This document shows, piece by piece, positions 62,101-64,000 of a DNA stretch of 64,000 nucleotides. Each line of letters begins with the position of its first letter. Position 1 is the stretch's first letter. The DNA is from Brumimicrobium sp033722555 (GTDB lineage Bacteria; Bacteroidota; Bacteroidia; Flavobacteriales_D; Crocinitomicaceae): NCBI GenBank assembly GCA_033722555.1, contig JAWVYS010000009.1, positions 1-64,000 on the forward strand, in the 5' to 3' direction. Both the position numbers and the translations under genes were made by a program. Under the pieces are notes generated by a model. That model was not told the DNA's origin and made no database searches. It worked only from the letters and a program-made list of their open reading frames with translations.

Positions 62101-62350
62101 CTGTTTTTCTCTCCGGAAAGGCTATGAAATCAAGGGCTTCAATTATTCTCGTCTTCATCTCCAAAGCAGCCTTATTCGTAAAAGTCATAGCAATGATCTT
62201 TGAAAATGCGTTGCTTTGAGCATTTCTACCTATCGTAAGTTCAAGATAAGTCTGTACTAATGAAAAAGTCTTTCCGCTACCCGCAGAAGCACTTAACACC
62301 TTGAGTGGTTTGTCCTTTTCAAGCATATGGTGAAGATAGTATTTTTCCAA
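59180..62350 (-). CDS. UvrD-family helicase-nuclease, AddA/RecB-like
   Basis: A 1056-residue SF1A helicase. N-terminal Walker A is SASAGSGKTFSLV (about residues 20-32); Walker B-like LLDEFQDTSRLQW, EENYRSKKNIVEFNN, the RecB-type MTVHKSKGLEFPVVILP and LYVAFTRAED follow. The C-terminal ~110 residues hold a PD-(D/E)XK nuclease core (RPDKIILGEREVSVIDFKTGK, then QVRNYVSAV). This is the AddA arrangement used for double-strand-break processing. The AddB partner is not adjacent. An alternative start at Met9 exists. Confidence 0.9.
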   Translation of the reverse strand: MEKYYLHHMLEKDKPLKVLSASAGSGKTFSLVQTYLELTIGRNAQSNAFSKIIAMTFTNKAALEMKTRIIEALDFIAFPERKTENERRKAIRLFEKTRENLKLPENIIRENARRVLSQILHNYEDFHVMTIDKFSLRLIRTFSKDLDLSDDFEIIMDERELLEQVVDELLSKIGKQGEEEVTRLTLAYAKSNLEEGTKWNFRSSLIEFARNLTVEKDREFIDELIQKPSNPDGIKELRAQINKLVQEYNTQATDLYNYFISLNSSPEDYPSKTTGIYRWLNELNGKKLEEYKPPTNTILKFLSGESINAKHNVDPELINKIERFFPFEKEAFDRFYVLNRIRKNFYNLALLKYIADELNRFKERHNVIGIYEFSRKISDLLSKESAPYIYERLGTRFSHYLLDEFQDTSRLQWLNLIPLLHDSISGGNKNLIVGDPKQAIYRFRNGLVDQFVALPNIYNPEEDPQLAFTSNYFNEMGIKLPLEENYRSKKNIVEFNNMFFKKCLEFLPATFNKFYKDIVQKPKGSEGGFIHFEFFEAPNKEEALPDREAFLLNSVRSCIRDGYLPGELCVLTRNKSDGNHCAKILTRAEEQFKVISADSLSVGSDKTVKFFIDYFELRKNSANETNQTKFASSYYQMREEEPLIGLRNYWGDRIGKLDFEKFVKDVFQSEEALFMDYENMYDLGQKFVRILNLNELSNPYLHHFMEILQYYDLKFGPDLRGFLDYWHSKAQTETVQMPANDEAIQIMTVHKSKGLEFPVVILPTLDWTIGTEKNESFIKTDQGELIYSKLIKKDVPDFMLKARDKEYKQVLLDELNLLYVAFTRAEDRIYGLVEKNKKGSDDYSKLSQLIAKTLNAMNETANGGEELFSMGSETKISSADKTIDNNFDPVDISDFLWFPEMSMKDSDAMEEEDLSDEQRFGNQLHKLLSQVDKPEVLNTVFKDMIKKDQIERRFENELEKLARNILEIPEYKVLLKNSKRILSEQDIILDEKNFLRPDKIILGEREVSVIDFKTGKALRKHENQVRNYVSAVRNMGYEEVRGYLLYTSENSLQEVK

Positions 62351-62405
62351 CGTTTCTCAGTAAATTTTCGTTATCAAAATAGCCATAAGCGCATACTTAT
62401 TAGAG

Positions 62406-62421
62406 AGTAACATAAGTTACT
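62406..62421. repeat. Palindrome between the UvrD helicase and mbnP-like genes
   Basis: AGTAAC-ATAA-GTTACT, perfect 6-bp arms with a 4-base spacer, about 70 bases before the MbnP-like ATG and 56 bases before the helicase start. Possible operator for either gene. Confidence 0.3.
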
Positions 62422-62492
62422 TTAAAGACTAAAAACCAATAAAAACTGACAAGATTTTGCCGTTTTAAAAATTCTTACCGTAAATTTATCTT

Positions 62493-63245
62493 ATGAAGAA
62501 TTCAGTGATACTTCTAATTCTCCTTCCTATCGCTCTGTTAAGCTGTAAGGATGACGATCCGGTTGAGGATCCTGCACCCGCTGTGCAGAAGGTTCGTGTC
62601 AACATTGTTCCCGAATATAACGGACAAACTTTCGAGTTGAATACAAATTATACAACGCAAGAGGGTTATACCATTCAATTTACAAAACTGAATGTGATCA
62701 TGACCAATTTTTCCAACAATGGAAAGGAACTTTTTAAGTCCGGGGTTTACAAATTTGCCAACGACAAGAAACTTCTTTGGGAAGGTGAAGGAGATTATGC
62801 GTCATTCCTTTCAATGAATGCTAATATCGGAGTTACTGCCGATCAGAATCATGAAGACCCTTCGGCCCGACCGGCAAGTGACCCGTTAAATATTTTAAAC
62901 ACAGACGATATGCACTGGGGCTGGAATACCGGTTATATTTTCCTCATGATAGAAGGAAAAGCTGATACTTCCGCAGCACAGAACGGACAAAACATGATGA
63001 CCTTTCTTTATCACATTGGAAAAGATGATTTTTTGAGAACTGTTGAGTTATCCAACCTTCACTGGACTCAGGTTTCTTCAACATTGCATGAAACCAATAT
63101 GTATGTCGATATCTATAAAGTTTTCGACGGTGATACTTCGGATGTGGATATAAAACTTGAGAATTCCTCGCATACGATGCCTAGTCAGGAAAACCTAAGT
63201 AACCGAATTATCAGTAATTTTGCATCTGCGTTTAGCACCGAATGA
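62493..63245 (+). CDS. MbnP-family lipoprotein
   Basis: A 250-residue lipoprotein (lipobox LLSC, Cys18) with the MbnP pattern VRVNIVPEYNGQTFELNTNY, YTIQFTKLNVIMTN and MHWGWNTGYIFLMIEGKAD. Four tryptophans are present (W96, W142, W144, W191) with His at 120, 141, 174 and 190. In methanotrophs MbnP is the substrate of the di-heme enzyme MbnH, which converts a tryptophan to kynurenine and creates a copper-binding protein. Here the next gene encodes such a di-heme protein, overlapping by four bases (ATGA), so the pair is conserved. Copper binding in this protein is an inference. Confidence 0.85.
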   Translation: MKNSVILLILLPIALLSCKDDDPVEDPAPAVQKVRVNIVPEYNGQTFELNTNYTTQEGYTIQFTKLNVIMTNFSNNGKELFKSGVYKFANDKKLLWEGEGDYASFLSMNANIGVTADQNHEDPSARPASDPLNILNTDDMHWGWNTGYIFLMIEGKADTSAAQNGQNMMTFLYHIGKDDFLRTVELSNLHWTQVSSTLHETNMYVDIYKVFDGDTSDVDIKLENSSHTMPSQENLSNRIISNFASAFSTE

Positions 63246-64000
63246 AAAGATCCATATTTTACATACTGATTGTTTTAACCCTTCTTTCTTGTAGAAACGA
63301 CAAGATTACGCGGTCTCTTACGCCCTACAAACTTGATATCCCGAGTCATTTCCCTGATATGCCTATCCCTGAGGATAATCCGATGAGCGTGGAAGGCGTA
63401 GAGCTGGGAAGAAAACTTTTCTATGAAAAAATGTTGAGTCGTGATAACTCCATCAGTTGTGGTGCGTGTCATTCCCCTCAAGCTGCTTTTTCAGATCCAA
63501 ATCAGTTTTCTGTTGGGGTGGATGAACAAATCGGTACGCGGAATTCAATGGCTCTGATCAATCTTGGCTGGCAAACTTCCTTCTTTTGGGACGGTAGAGC
63601 TAAAACCCTTGAGGAACAGATCTTAGAACCGGTTCCGGCTCCTCACGAAATGGATCAAAGTTGGAGTGCGGCCATATCCAAATTAAACAAATCCGTTGAA
63701 TACAATAACGATTTCTTTACGGTTTTCGGTGTTGAAAAATATGATTCCACACACGTTGCCAAAGCCATTGCACAATTTTTAAGAACCATGATTTCCGGAA
63801 AATCGAAATACGACGTTATGTATAAAGTAGAAAACAGTCTTCCTTTAACCGCTGAAGAACAGGCTGTTTGGCAAAGCATAACCGTAGAAGAAATTGCTGG
63901 ACGAGATCTTTTTTTCAGCCTCAGCGCAGGTGACTGCCTGCACTGCCACAGCGGCGCTCTTGCTCAGGTGAATAAATTTTCAAATAACGGACTCGATGCA
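63242..64000 (+). CDS. Di-heme cytochrome c peroxidase family protein (MbnH-like), 3' end cut by window
   Basis: The first 253 codons of a lipoprotein (lipobox LLSC, Cys17) of the bacterial di-heme peroxidase/MauG superfamily. The first heme site is CGACH at residues 73-77 and the second CLHCH begins at residue 232. The region VELGRKLFYEKMLSRDNSISCGACH and GTRNSMALINLG...FFWDGRAKTLEEQ is typical. Its overlap with the MbnP-like gene supports the MbnH branch over a detoxifying peroxidase. The C-terminal third lies outside the window, so the frame is open at the right edge. Confidence 0.9.
   Translation, partial: MKRSIFYILIVLTLLSCRNDKITRSLTPYKLDIPSHFPDMPIPEDNPMSVEGVELGRKLFYEKMLSRDNSISCGACHSPQAAFSDPNQFSVGVDEQIGTRNSMALINLGWQTSFFWDGRAKTLEEQILEPVPAPHEMDQSWSAAISKLNKSVEYNNDFFTVFGVEKYDSTHVAKAIAQFLRTMISGKSKYDVMYKVENSLPLTAEEQAVWQSITVEEIAGRDLFFSLSAGDCLHCHSGALAQVNKFSNNGLDA

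Noticed and set aside
1..64000. CRISPR arrays, tRNA, rRNA, IS elements, att sites or prophage
   Set aside because: No regularly spaced repeats, no clover-leaf candidates in the few gaps, no transposase or integrase, and no direct repeats flanking a foreign block were seen.

Overview
The window is a stretch of chromosome from a Bacteroidota bacterium, most likely order Flavobacteriales in the Cryomorphaceae/Crocinitomicaceae-like part of the group. The evidence is three large secreted proteins with the type B (gliding-motility-associated) C-terminal sorting domain of the type IX secretion system (T9SS), a PorP/SprF-family outer-membrane protein, the gliding lipoprotein GldH, a RicT/PSP1 protein in front of gldH, menaquinone biosynthesis (MenB), and -7 promoter elements of the Bacteroidota form TAnnTTTG. 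DNA is A+T rich and gene-dense. I see no tRNA, rRNA, CRISPR array, insertion sequence or prophage. Both edges cut genes: an ABC1/UbiB kinase on the left and a di-heme cytochrome c peroxidase-like gene on the right.

Layout. 1-10.3 kb: UbiB-like kinase, apolipoprotein N-acyltransferase (lnt), a T9SS cargo with choice-of-anchor L, an M23 peptidase, inorganic pyrophosphatase, a DUF1573+VWA secreted protein, and a desaturase-MmcQ-HslR operon. 10.4-22.2 kb is rich in central metabolism: pgk, eno with carA, pdhB and pfkA, interrupted by a second T9SS cargo with a small secreted partner and by a split dsbD locus. 22.2-33 kb: a decayed T9SS type A cargo tail, a 2018-aa alpha-2-macroglobulin, mrp-nifU-dgkA, a second decayed T9SS tail and a fused 2-oxoacid dehydrogenase E1. 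33-43 kb: an NAD-dependent epimerase, a coiled-coil secreted protein, a SUFU protein behind menB, a large SF1 helicase, ricT-gldH, and a DUF2490/lipoprotein pair. 43-53.7 kb: a CotH-kinase T9SS cargo with its PorP/SprF partner, a glycosyltransferase, a CoA-transferase subunit, the Rrf2-DUF2061-cysH-cysD-cysN sulfate assimilation cluster and a SpoIIE-type phosphatase. 53.9-64 kb: hemH, a short-chain dehydrogenase, small lipoproteins (one a ligand-less Rieske-like protein), an SGNH hydrolase, an unusual two-domain exported protein, an AddA-like UvrD helicase, and an MbnP-MbnH pair.

The genes fall into three themes. One is housekeeping metabolism: glycolysis, 2-oxoacid oxidation, cysteine, heme, menaquinone and Fe-S assembly. 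The second is envelope biology through T9SS, lipoproteins, DsbD and the macroglobulin. The third is export of very large adhesin-like or enzymatic proteins. No single locus is a convincing new defence or biosynthetic system. The strongest unlisted signals are the two T9SS type A fossils in intergenic DNA, the CotH-PorP pair, the RicT protein with an extra cysteine cluster, a cluster-free CysH in an operon without cysC, a candidate Rrf2 operator, and the MbnP/MbnH copper/kynurenine-type pair.
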